A stretch of DNA of 9,193 nt from Pseudomonadota bacterium (GCA_015222755.1 JADFVX010000133.1:1-9193); one strand, 5' to 3'. Positions 1 through 6,630 are shown, numbered from the stretch's first letter. Numbers and translations are program-made. The notes: generated from the letters alone by a model not told the origin.

Positions 1-320
1 AGACAAGGATCAATACGGACGGGCTGGCAAATATGATCCACAAGCGGAACGTGCTGCCGGAACTTGCAGGGCTTATAGACAGCATATCTGTAAGCCTAAA
101 CGCAGAAAGCGCCGAAACATACAACAAGGTCTGCCGTCCACCCTTTGACGGGGCCTTTGATGGTGTAAAGGCCTTCATCATGGAGGCTAAAAAACACATA
201 CCTGATATTACGGCAAGTATAGTGGGCCTGCCATCAGTCGATGTGGAAAAATGCCGGAAAATAGTTGAAGAAGAACTGGGAGTCGAGTTCCGGCTACGCC
301 CGTATAATGAAGTAGGCTAA
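1..320 (+). CDS. TatD-associated radical SAM protein, C-terminal fragment (5' end outside window)
   Basis: The frame is open from the left edge (first whole codon at position 3) to a TAA at 318-320, giving about 105 residues; an internal Met codon at 33 is not the start. Visible conserved blocks are RINTDGLAN at the beginning, then SISVSLNAESAETYNKVCRP, and RLRPYNEVG at the very C-terminus. I recognise these as the C-terminal half of the radical SAM family encoded beside TatD nucleases, which is typically about 200 residues. The N-terminal CxxxCxxC motif that would bind the 4Fe-4S cluster and SAM must lie upstream, outside the window, so it cannot be verified here. The substrate of this family is not established to my knowledge. 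It converges on the pyrE end of the purine operon. Family assignment is fairly sure; function is unknown. Confidence 0.8.
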   Translation, partial: TRINTDGLANMIHKRNVLPELAGLIDSISVSLNAESAETYNKVCRPPFDGAFDGVKAFIMEAKKHIPDITASIVGLPSVDVEKCRKIVEEELGVEFRLRPYNEVG

Positions 321-352
321 AAAAATAAACAGGCGGGTCAGATCAACCCGCC
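320..352 (-). terminator. Rho-independent terminator of the purSQLF-pyrE operon
   Basis: A 7-bp perfect G/C-rich stem (GGCGGGT at 332-338 with ACCCGCC at 346-352) encloses a 7-nt loop. Read on the minus strand it is followed at once by a T-rich run (complement of 321-331). The pyrE stop codon (345-343) sits in the loop, and the Ala-Gly codons before it form the stem, so terminator and coding sequence overlap. On the plus strand the downstream side (353-366) is not T-rich, so it should act mainly on the operon and less on the converging radical SAM gene. Confidence 0.85.
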
Positions 353-891
353 ACCTCGTCCTTTTCAAATAGCGACTCAAGACGGTAGCCTTCAGCCTCG
401 ATATTTTCACGTCCGCCTTCGCAGCGGTCGGCGAGGGAAAGGATCATTATTACTTCAAGCCCTTCATCCTCGGCGCGTTTCACGGCCTTCATGGATGAAC
501 CACCCGTCGTAACGACATCTTCAACTATCACCACGCGGGAACCTTTGGGGAGGTTTTTACGCCCCTCCAGCCACTGACCTGTGCCGTGTCCCTTGGGCTC
601 CTTGCGTATAATGAAGGCTGGCATAGGGTTGCCCGCCACAAAACTGGCGATAGAAACAGCCGTCGCTATGGGGTCTGCTCCCAGTGTGAGCCCTCCGACA
701 CCATCCACCTTTTCGCCCAGCGCTGCAATCTTTTCATACATGAGTCGACCAAGAAGATAGGCCCCTTCAGCATCGAGGGTAGTCTGCTTGCAATCGATAT
801 AAAAATCACTCTTCCTGCCAGAGGCCAGCGTGACCTCTCTCTTTTCGTATGATTTTTCCTTAAGTATTTCTAAAAGTCTTTTTCTTTCCAT
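343..891 (-). CDS. pyrE: Orotate phosphoribosyltransferase
   Basis: PyrE transfers the ribose-5-phosphate of PRPP to orotate, giving OMP, the fifth step of de novo UMP synthesis; it is a cytoplasmic homodimer. At 182 residues it matches the shorter bacterial PyrE type. Visible motifs: the N-terminal LASGRKSDFYIDCK block (residues 22-35), the mobile catalytic loop RKEPKGHGTGQWLEG (96-110), and the PRPP-binding motif VIVEDVVTTGGSS (121-133) with its acidic pair E124-D125. The ATG lies 17 nt after the purF stop. A purine-rich AAAAGGGG stretch overlapping that stop is the likely ribosome binding site, at a slightly long spacing of about 11 nt. It is the last gene of the purine operon, and its 3' end forms the terminator stem. 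Placement beside purF puts two PRPP-consuming enzymes under one transcript. Confidence 0.95.
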   Translation of the reverse strand: MERKRLLEILKEKSYEKREVTLASGRKSDFYIDCKQTTLDAEGAYLLGRLMYEKIAALGEKVDGVGGLTLGADPIATAVSIASFVAGNPMPAFIIRKEPKGHGTGQWLEGRKNLPKGSRVVIVEDVVTTGGSSMKAVKRAEDEGLEVIMILSLADRCEGGRENIEAEGYRLESLFEKDEVAG

Positions 892-908
892 AACAAGGTA
901 AACCCCTT

Positions 909-2321
909 TTAAATATTTTTGCCCTTTTCATAAAAAAGCGATATCTGTTTATCGTCTATCTCCTTGCTGAAGGGTATGGGATAATCTCCTGTAAAACAGG
1001 CATCGCAAAAAGTACCCTTTTCACCTGCCGCCTTGCGCAGCCCCTCAAAACTTATATAACCCAATGTATCAGAGGTTATATATTTATTTATCTCTGCCAC
1101 GTCGTGGGAAGATGCAATTAGCTCTTTACGTGTCGGCGTGTCGATGCCGTAGAAACAGGGATGGGACGTTGGTGGAGAGCTGATCCTCACATGCACCTCT
1201 TTCGCCCCTGCATCACGCACCATCTTGACGATCTTACGGCTTGTCGTTCCGCGAACGATAGAGTCATCAATGACAACCACCCGTTTACCTTCCAGTACGT
1301 CCCTGACGGCATTAAGCTTTACCTTGACGCCGAAATGCCGGATAGACTGCTCCGGCTCGATAAATGTCCGGCCTACATAATGGTTACGGATGATGCCCAT
1401 ATCAAAGGGTATGCCCGATGCCTCGGAATAACCGACAGCGGCGGTAACACCGGAGTCAGGAACGGGAATAACCACATCAGCCTCGACTGGATGCTCCATT
1501 GCCAGCTGCCTGCCGAAGGCCTTCCTCACGGAATGTACAGATTGTCCGAATATATAACTGTCGGGCCTTGCAAAATATATGTACTCAAAGACACATGGTG
1601 CAGGTTTTTCTTCAGGAAATGGCTTAAAGGATGTGAGACCGTTTTTATCAAATACAACCATCTCTCCCGGCTCGACATCCCTCACATACTCCGCATCAAT
1701 CAGGTCAAGTGCGCAGGTCTCGGAAGCAACAACATAGGTCCCCTCTGTCTTCCCGATACAAAGCGGCCTGAACCCGTGAGGGTCACGCACGGCGATCATC
1801 CTTGATTCAGTCTGAAAGAGAAGGCAGTATGCCCCTTTTACGCGTGACAGGGCATCTATGACCCTGTCTTTCAGTGAGTTCAGCTTTGAAGTGGCAAGGA
1901 GGTGAATAATAACCTCCGAGTCATTTGTAGATTGAAAAATGGATCCGTAGGCCTCAAGCTCGCTGCGCAAAAGCCCGGCATTTACGAGGTTACCGTTATG
2001 TGCGAGGGCTATCTCTCCGCGGGAATAATCGACTATTATGGGCTGGGCGTTTCTAAGTTCACTGCCACCCGTCGTCGAGTACCTTACGTGCCCTATTGCA
2101 CTGTCCCCTTTGAGCTGTGAAAGATTTTCCTCGTTGAAGATATCGGCAACAAGGCCCATACGCCGGAAGGGGTAAAGTCGGTTCCCGTCGGAAGAAACAA
2201 TACCGGCCCCCTCCTGCCCACGGTGCTGCATGGCATAGAGGCCAAGGTAGGCAAGGTTGGATGCCTCGGGGTGGTTATATATGCCTATTATCCCGCATTC
2301 CTCTTTAAGTTCGTCTAACAT
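909..2321 (-). CDS. purF: Amidophosphoribosyltransferase, [4Fe-4S] type
   Basis: PurF makes 5-phosphoribosylamine from PRPP and glutamine, the committed first step of purine synthesis. The longest frame opens at 2354, but I place the start at ATG 2321-2319. It has a good Shine-Dalgarno sequence 8 nt upstream, overlaps the purL stop as TGATG, and gives 470 residues with a short propeptide (MLDELKEE) before C9. C9, in CGIIGI, is the N-terminal nucleophile exposed by propeptide removal. An N-terminal glutaminase domain is followed by a type I phosphoribosyltransferase domain with the PRPP motif VVVIDDSIVRGTT (348-360). Cysteines C243, C389, C439 and C442 (the last two as CDAC) match the four cluster ligands of the Bacillus subtilis-type enzyme. 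In that family the cluster is linked to oxygen sensitivity and stability, and processing follows cluster insertion. Confidence 0.96.
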   Translation of the reverse strand: MLDELKEECGIIGIYNHPEASNLAYLGLYAMQHRGQEGAGIVSSDGNRLYPFRRMGLVADIFNEENLSQLKGDSAIGHVRYSTTGGSELRNAQPIIVDYSRGEIALAHNGNLVNAGLLRSELEAYGSIFQSTNDSEVIIHLLATSKLNSLKDRVIDALSRVKGAYCLLFQTESRMIAVRDPHGFRPLCIGKTEGTYVVASETCALDLIDAEYVRDVEPGEMVVFDKNGLTSFKPFPEEKPAPCVFEYIYFARPDSYIFGQSVHSVRKAFGRQLAMEHPVEADVVIPVPDSGVTAAVGYSEASGIPFDMGIIRNHYVGRTFIEPEQSIRHFGVKVKLNAVRDVLEGKRVVVIDDSIVRGTTSRKIVKMVRDAGAKEVHVRISSPPTSHPCFYGIDTPTRKELIASSHDVAEINKYITSDTLGYISFEGLRKAAGEKGTFCDACFTGDYPIPFSKEIDDKQISLFYEKGKNI

Positions 2322-4534
2322 CAGGCAATCCTCTGGTCTATGGCACTTTGCCACGCGCTATGAATTTCTTTAATATCAAGGCTTATAGAATCATCAATAA
2401 GCAGGTGTTCTCCACCGACCTCACCGATCACCTCAAGAGGTGCACCTTTTTCGCTGGCTATCTCTTCAAGTTTGTCGATGTGCTCCTTTTCAAGTGTAAG
2501 GATAATTCGGGACTGGCTTTCACCGAATAAAAGCGCGTCACGCCTGATCCCGCTGCTATCGAGCTCTATGCTGGCACCCATCATATTTTCACCTGAAATG
2601 CAGCACTCCGCCAGGGCAACAGCCAGACCTCCTTCAGCACAGTCATGGGCAGATTTAACAATGCCTGCTCTTATGGCCTCAAGACAGCTTTCCTGGACGG
2701 CCTTTTCAAGCTCAAGATCCAGTGCAGGCGGCGGGCCTTCTACCAGTCCGTGCTCAATCTTAAGGTATTCACTGCCGCCCAGATCTTCAAGGTTTTTGCC
2801 AAGAACTACGATCTGGTCGCCGGCGCTTTTGAAGTACTGCGTGCAGTGCCGCTCCACATCATCAATAAGCCCTACCATTGCAACACCCGGTGTAGGATAG
2901 ATGGCCTCGCCCTTTGTCTCATTGTAGAGGCTCACATTACCGCTCACTACAGGGGTCTCAAAGCTTATGCAGGCATCGGAGAGGCCCTTTACGGCCTCGG
3001 CAAACTGCCACATTATTTCCGGTTTTTCAGGATTTCCAAAATTGAGGCAATCCGTCACAGCCAGCGGCTTTGCGCCGGAGCAGACAAGGTTTCTGGCATT
3101 TTCCGCAATAGCTATCTGGCTTCCCTTATAGGGGTCGAGGTAGCAGTAACGGGAGTTGCAGTTCACCGTCATAGCAATTCCTTTAGATATACCCTTTATA
3201 CGGATCACAGCGGCATCCGAACCGGGCAGCGTCACCGTATCAGTCCTCACCATATGGTCATACTGATTGTATATCCACTGCCTCGACCCGATATTTGGAG
3301 AATCGAGAAGGTCAAGCAGGACAGCGTTCATATCATCGGGAAGGCTGAGAGTGGAAATATCGAGACAATTCACCTCATCAAGATAGGCCGGGCGTTCCAT
3401 AGGCCTGTGGTAGACAGGTGCTCCCTCGGCAAGGGGCTCTATGGGAAGCTCCGCCACTGCGACACCTTTTTCCATAAGGCGCATGATGCCGTCGTCGGTC
3501 ACCCTGCCCACAACGGCGCAGTCGAGATCCCACTTGTCGAATATGGCCTTCACCTTGTCTTCGCAGCCCTGCCTTACCACCATGAGCATACGCTCCTGGG
3601 ACTCGGATAGCATTATCTCGTATGGGGTCATGCCCACCTCACGGCGCGGGATATTGTCGAGGTTCATCTCGATGCCAGTACCGGCGCGGCTTGCCATCTC
3701 GAATGAAGAGGAGGTAAGTCCGGCAGCACCCATATCCTGAATGCCAACGATATAATCTGTTTTCATCAGTTCAAGACACGCTTCCAACAATAGCTTCTCA
3801 GTAAATGGGTCGCCCACCTGAACGGTGGGGCGCTTCTCCTCGGAACCTTCATCAAACTCCTCGGAGGCCATAGTGGCACCGTGTATGCCGTCACGCCCTG
3901 TCTTGGAACCAACATAGATAACGGGGTTTCCTATTCCAGATGCGTAGCCTAAAAATATTTTATCGCTCTTTACAAGACCCAGTGTAAAGGCATTTACCAG
4001 TATATTGCCGTTGTAGCAGTCATCGAAATAGATCTCGCCCCCAACTGTAGGAACGCCCATGCAATTGCCGTAACCGGCGATGCCAGCTACTACCCCTTTA
4101 AGAAGGTACTTATGCTTCGGAAGGTCGAGGTTTCCCAGTCGCAGTGAATTCATGTTGGCAACGGGCCTTGCGCCCATGGTAAATACGTCGCGCATAATAC
4201 CGCCTACGCCTGTAGCAGCTCCCTGATATGGCTCTATGAAGGAAGGATGATTGTGGGACTCCATCTTGAAGGCAACCGCCAGACCGTCACCGATGTCTAC
4301 GACACCGGCATTTTCTCCCGGCCCCTGTATGACCTGAGGCCCTTCTGTGGGGAAACCCTTCAGATGTGCTCGTGAAGATTTGTATGAGCAGTGTTCACTC
4401 CACATGACGGAGAATATCCCCAGCTCCAGCATATTCGGCTTGCGGCCAAGGATATTAAGTACATTCTCATACTCCTCTTTCGACAGCCCGTGACTTGCTA
4501 TTACTTCATCTGTAATCTCTATCTTTTCAGCCAT
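2321..4534 (-). CDS. purL: Phosphoribosylformylglycinamidine synthase, large subunit (small-PurL type)
   Basis: This is the ATP-dependent synthase subunit that converts FGAR to FGAM using ammonia delivered by PurQ, with PurS as the bridging subunit; it is cytoplasmic. The 737 residues fit the short PurL of Gram-positive, archaeal and deltaproteobacterial type (about 740), not the roughly 1300-residue fused enterobacterial form. Recognised blocks: MWSEHCSYKSSRAHLK (44-59), which includes the conserved His of the family; the nucleotide/metal-binding MESHNHPS (91-98); GVGGIMRDVFTMGARP (109-124); the internally duplicated second half with GIQDMGAAGLTSSS; and SAHDCAEGGLAVALAE near the C-terminus. 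The start ATG is preceded by AAAGG only 4 nt away, in the 17-nt gap after purQ. The stop overlaps the purF start by one base. Confidence 0.97.
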   Translation of the reverse strand: MAEKIEITDEVIASHGLSKEEYENVLNILGRKPNMLELGIFSVMWSEHCSYKSSRAHLKGFPTEGPQVIQGPGENAGVVDIGDGLAVAFKMESHNHPSFIEPYQGAATGVGGIMRDVFTMGARPVANMNSLRLGNLDLPKHKYLLKGVVAGIAGYGNCMGVPTVGGEIYFDDCYNGNILVNAFTLGLVKSDKIFLGYASGIGNPVIYVGSKTGRDGIHGATMASEEFDEGSEEKRPTVQVGDPFTEKLLLEACLELMKTDYIVGIQDMGAAGLTSSSFEMASRAGTGIEMNLDNIPRREVGMTPYEIMLSESQERMLMVVRQGCEDKVKAIFDKWDLDCAVVGRVTDDGIMRLMEKGVAVAELPIEPLAEGAPVYHRPMERPAYLDEVNCLDISTLSLPDDMNAVLLDLLDSPNIGSRQWIYNQYDHMVRTDTVTLPGSDAAVIRIKGISKGIAMTVNCNSRYCYLDPYKGSQIAIAENARNLVCSGAKPLAVTDCLNFGNPEKPEIMWQFAEAVKGLSDACISFETPVVSGNVSLYNETKGEAIYPTPGVAMVGLIDDVERHCTQYFKSAGDQIVVLGKNLEDLGGSEYLKIEHGLVEGPPPALDLELEKAVQESCLEAIRAGIVKSAHDCAEGGLAVALAECCISGENMMGASIELDSSGIRRDALLFGESQSRIILTLEKEHIDKLEEIASEKGAPLEVIGEVGGEHLLIDDSISLDIKEIHSAWQSAIDQRIA
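2330..2334 (-). promoter_or_regulatory. Shine-Dalgarno of purF, inside the purL 3' end
   Basis: AGAGG read on the minus strand, 8 nt before the ATG at 2321. It decides the start against the in-frame ATG at 2354, which would add 11 residues (MAKCHRPEDCL) unlike any PurF propeptide I know. Its position inside purL and the TGATG junction suggest translational coupling. Confidence 0.7.
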
Positions 4535-4551
4535 AATACCTTTGTGGAAAT

Positions 4552-5250
4552 TTAACTTTGTGTAAGATGTTTTACGATAGATCGGAATATTCCGAGGCCG
4601 TCTTTATTACCGAGGACCTTCTCTGCACAACGCTCCGGGTGCGGCATCATGCCAAGGACGTTCCTGTTTTTGTTGCATATTCCGGCAATATTGGATACTG
4701 AACCGTTGGGGTTTGCCTCATCCGAAGTTTCACCTTTCACCGTTGCGTAGCGGAAGACGACTTGATTGTTGGCTTCCAGATCTTTCAGTGTGGCATCATC
4801 GGCAAAGTAGTTGCCATCGTGGTGGGCGATGGGGACCTTGACCACCTGTCCCGCAGAATACTCTGAGCTAAAAGGTGTATCAGTGTTTTCCATTTTCAGG
4901 TAGACATCCTGACAGATAAACTTGAGTGAACGGTTCCTCATAAGTACGCCGGGCAGCAGTCCCGCCTCGATGAGTATCTGGAAACCGTTGCATATACCGA
5001 TAACCAGTCCTCCGCCATTGGCATATTTCTTTATCTCTTCAGTTATTGGGGAATATTTTGCAATAGCACCGGGGCGAAGATAGTCACCGTAGGAAAAACC
5101 TCCGGGGACAATTATGCAGTCATAACCGCTTAAATCGGAGGCATCCTTGTGCCATACATAAGAGGTATCATGACCCATTACATGCTTGGCAATGTGATAA
5201 CAGTCATGGTCGCAGTTGGAGCCGGGAAAGACAATAACGCCGAACTTCAT
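4552..5250 (-). CDS. purQ: Phosphoribosylformylglycinamidine synthase, glutaminase subunit
   Basis: PurQ is the class I glutamine amidotransferase subunit of FGAM synthase; it hydrolyses glutamine and channels ammonia to PurL. Its 232 residues are normal for PurQ. The start region MKFGVIVFPGSNCDHD matches family N-termini. The oxyanion strand lies in VPGGFSYGDYLRPGAIA (48-64). The nucleophile is C87 in GICNGFQIL, and the remaining triad residues are H204 and E206 in MMPHPERC. The ATG overlaps the purS stop as ATGA (5250-5247). Only a weak Shine-Dalgarno (GAAGTGGA) precedes it, which fits translational coupling to purS. The gene is complete, with no oddities. Confidence 0.97.
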   Translation of the reverse strand: MKFGVIVFPGSNCDHDCYHIAKHVMGHDTSYVWHKDASDLSGYDCIIVPGGFSYGDYLRPGAIAKYSPITEEIKKYANGGGLVIGICNGFQILIEAGLLPGVLMRNRSLKFICQDVYLKMENTDTPFSSEYSAGQVVKVPIAHHDGNYFADDATLKDLEANNQVVFRYATVKGETSDEANPNGSVSNIAGICNKNRNVLGMMPHPERCAEKVLGNKDGLGIFRSIVKHLTQS

Positions 5251-5489
5251 TCCACTTCTACCGTGAAGTTTTCCATTACAGGATTGGCAAGCAGCTTCTC
5301 AGCCATCTCCGTCACCTGTTTTTTCGCCTCGTCAAGAGATAGCCCGTCGGCAAGAGTCACCTCAAAGAGCTTTCCCTGACGAACATCCATGGCGGCGTTA
5401 TAGCCGATTGTCTCAAGCGAGTGCTGGACCGCCTTCCCCTGCGGGTCGAGGATACCGGATTTCAGCGTTACATAGACCTTTGCCTTCAT
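5247..5489 (-). CDS. purS: Phosphoribosylformylglycinamidine synthase, PurS subunit
   Basis: PurS is the small dimeric subunit that docks PurQ onto PurL in organisms with split FGAM synthase. I take the ATG at 5489, giving 80 residues beginning MKAKVYVTLK, the usual PurS first strand. The longer frame starts with TTG at 5504 and would translate through the Shine-Dalgarno, so I reject it. Family features visible: VYVTLKSGILDPQGKAVQHSLETIGY (5-30) and the conserved VRQGKLFEV (36-44). It is the first gene of the operon, about 33 nt from the proposed transcription start, and its TGA overlaps the purQ ATG by 4 nt. Its presence shows the three-subunit (S-Q-L) complex rather than the fused form. Confidence 0.95.
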   Translation of the reverse strand: MKAKVYVTLKSGILDPQGKAVQHSLETIGYNAAMDVRQGKLFEVTLADGLSLDEAKKQVTEMAEKLLANPVMENFTVEVE

Positions 5490-5493
5490 TAAG

Positions 5494-5501
5494 CCACCTT
5501 T
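5494..5501 (-). promoter_or_regulatory. Shine-Dalgarno of purS
   Basis: AAAGGTGG on the minus strand, with its AGG core 7 nt before the ATG at 5489. It is a strong site and rules out the upstream TTG at 5504 as the start. Confidence 0.8.
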
Positions 5502-5528
5502 CAAATGAATCGTTTATTTAAGCTGCAA

Positions 5529-5557
5529 ATATTAACACACTATCCTTCTTTTTTTAA
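5529..5557 (-). promoter_or_regulatory. Candidate sigma-70 promoter of the pur operon
   Basis: Read on the minus strand, TAATAT (5534-5529) is preceded by TGT, an extended -10 signature. TTAAAA (5557-5552), a poor -35 match, lies 17 nt upstream. Transcription would begin near 5522, leaving a leader of about 33 nt before purS, too short for a purine riboswitch. A perfect TTGACA on the same strand near 5618-5613 has no acceptable -10 partner 16-18 nt downstream. Found by eye; other starts are possible. Confidence 0.35.
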
Positions 5558-5580
5558 GGCAATTTTTAAGATAAAAACCG

Positions 5581-5601
5581 GCCTGACCCTAGCAGCCTGA
5601 C
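5581..5601. repeat. Short tandem-like direct repeat in the divergent intergenic region
   Basis: GCCTGAC occurs at 5581-5587 and again at 5595-5601, a 14-nt period. Just to the right lies an inverted repeat, TGACA (5599-5603) with TGTCA (5614-5618). The block sits between the candidate purS promoter and the candidate promoter of the gene at 5699, where an operator would be expected. No known PurR or PUR-box consensus fits it, and it could be chance. Confidence 0.3.
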
Positions 5602-5632
5602 ATTGCATATCCGTGTCAAGGCTTGAAAAACA

Positions 5633-5661
5633 TTGTATCTCCAATGATTTTCGTTTATATT
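5633..5661 (+). promoter_or_regulatory. Candidate sigma-70 promoter of the kinase-like gene
   Basis: TTGTAT (5633-5638), a 17-nt spacer and TATATT (5656-5661, five of six -10 matches) face the gene at 5699. Transcription would begin near 5668, giving a leader of about 30 nt. That leader starts with CACCTCC (5667-5673), which resembles the 16S 3' end rather than its complement, and it contains no Shine-Dalgarno. Confidence 0.4.
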
Positions 5662-5698
5662 TCAAGCACCTCCCCAAAGAAAAAAATTTAAAATTGCC

Positions 5699-6445
5699 AT
5701 GTTTGACACACTAAATCCATCCGATCTTAACGAAAGCAACGCAAGACTACTCCGCGAACCTACAAAGACAAGGCCCCCTATCTGGATTGTCAAGGAAGGC
5801 GGCAAAAAGGCAGTCGTAAAAGATTTCAGCCGACAGGGCTGGCTATACCGCAATATTGTCGGGCGCATCCTCATATGGCGCGAGCGAAAGGCCTACGAAA
5901 TGTTGCAGGGAATACAGGGTGTGCCATGCCTATACAGAACTATCCCGGGGAAGGCATTGATAATAGAGGCCATAGACGGACAAGACCTCAGGACCTTTGA
6001 GCGTGAACTGATATCTATGGCACAAGATGGTTCAGAGACATCTGCCCTGGAAGAAAAAAAGAAACTTCTTTCCCTCGATTTTTTTCTAAACATTAAAAAA
6101 CTTGTCGATGAGATACATGAGCGTGGAGCGGTCCACTGCGACCTCAAAAGGACACCCAACATCATGATAGGTAAAGACGGCAATCCCTACATCGTCGACT
6201 GGGCCGCCTTTATAGCAAAAAACGAGGCCCGCATCTTTCCCCTCAACATCCTCTATAAACGCTTCTTGCAGGACGACTACCTTTCCATCACCAAGCTAAA
6301 GGTAAACAATCGACCCGACCTTGCCACAGAGGAGGAGCATCAGGCTTACAAAGACTATAAGGCCGGGAGGGAAGAAGCCGGATTTGAGAGGACTATACGG
6401 GAGTTCAGAAAGAAGATCAGGACATTGCTGAAGAAAATGGCCTGA
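5699..6445 (+). CDS. RIO/WaaP-like protein-kinase-fold protein of unknown substrate
   Basis: This 248-residue protein carries the core of a small protein-kinase-like fold. K41 in KAVVKDF is the probable ATP-anchoring lysine, with a probable helix-C glutamate in WRERKAYEML (E62 or E67). HCDLKRTPNIMI (146-157) supplies the HxD...N catalytic loop with D148 and N154, and D167 in IVDWAAFI replaces the DFG metal ligand. The compact layout resembles RIO kinases and the Kdo/LPS-core (WaaP-like) kinases, and similar short proteins occur in other proteobacteria. No signal peptide or membrane helix is seen; the C-terminus is highly charged. It stands alone, divergent from purS and convergent with trmFO. 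No Shine-Dalgarno precedes the ATG, and a stop at 5645 with no upstream ATG, GTG or TTG leaves no better start. The kinase fold is likely; the substrate (protein, sugar or lipid) is unknown. Confidence 0.75.
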   Translation: MFDTLNPSDLNESNARLLREPTKTRPPIWIVKEGGKKAVVKDFSRQGWLYRNIVGRILIWRERKAYEMLQGIQGVPCLYRTIPGKALIIEAIDGQDLRTFERELISMAQDGSETSALEEKKKLLSLDFFLNIKKLVDEIHERGAVHCDLKRTPNIMIGKDGNPYIVDWAAFIAKNEARIFPLNILYKRFLQDDYLSITKLKVNNRPDLATEEEHQAYKDYKAGREEAGFERTIREFRKKIRTLLKKMA

Positions 6446-6451
6446 AATTTA

Positions 6452-6477
6452 TTCCGGAAACTGCAGTTTAAACGCAG
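6452..6477. repeat. Chain of overlapping palindromes after the kinase-like gene
   Basis: Three perfect palindromes overlap: TTCCGGAA (6452-6459), AAACTGCAGTTT (6458-6469) and GTTTAAAC (6466-6473). CTGC/GCAG arms (6461-6464, 6474-6477) flank the last one. They begin 7 nt after the stop at 6445. The role is unknown; they could be protein-binding sites, weak hairpins or chance. Confidence 0.4.
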
Positions 6478-6500
6478 AAAAAATATGATGGTGGGCTTAA

Positions 6501-6560
6501 CTTGAAAGCTGAGTCCTGTCAAGCTGGTTTTCTTTTATTTTTCAAGCTAAAGCCTCAGCT
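6501..6560 (+). terminator. Possible weak terminator in the convergent gap
   Basis: CTTGA (6501-6505) can pair with TCAAG (6519-6523), followed on the plus strand by a T-rich run at 6528-6542. A wider pair, AGCTGAG (6508-6514) with CTCAGCT (6554-6560), spans the same area. The stems are short or widely spaced, so this is only a candidate for ending the kinase-like gene. The rest of the 6446-6630 gap shows nothing else recognisable. Confidence 0.25.
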
Positions 6561-6630
6561 AAAAACAGGCAAACGCTGATAATTGCTTACAAACCTGAAC
6601 CAAGCAGCAAAGCAACAACAAGTTAATTAT

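Noticed and set aside
1161..1805. A 214-codon plus-strand open frame opposite purF
   Set aside because: It is antisense to the PurF phosphoribosyltransferase domain and has no recognisable motif.
2645..3610. A 321-codon plus-strand open frame opposite purL
   Set aside because: It is fully antisense to the well-conserved purL, has no recognisable domain, and its composition is that of a complementary-strand shadow.
5618..5633. A five-codon minus-strand ORF (MFFKP) preceded by GGAG, a possible leader peptide
   Set aside because: It contains no run of regulatory codons, no attenuator hairpin pair follows it, and it lies upstream of the best promoter candidate.
5490..5698. A purine riboswitch or Bacillus-type PUR boxes ahead of purS
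   Set aside because: The predicted leader is only about 33 nt. The nearest CGAA-containing stretch (minus strand near 5650) mismatches the PUR-box consensus at several positions and has no inverted partner.
5662..5874. A 70-codon minus-strand frame ending upstream of purS
   Set aside because: It overlaps the N-lobe coding sequence of the kinase-like gene in antisense, has no recognisable domain, and is not positioned as a purS leader gene.
6050..6100. A frameshift at the A-run and T-run in the kinase-like gene
   Set aside because: The reading frame continues through both runs into the intact catalytic loop, so there is no sign of a break.
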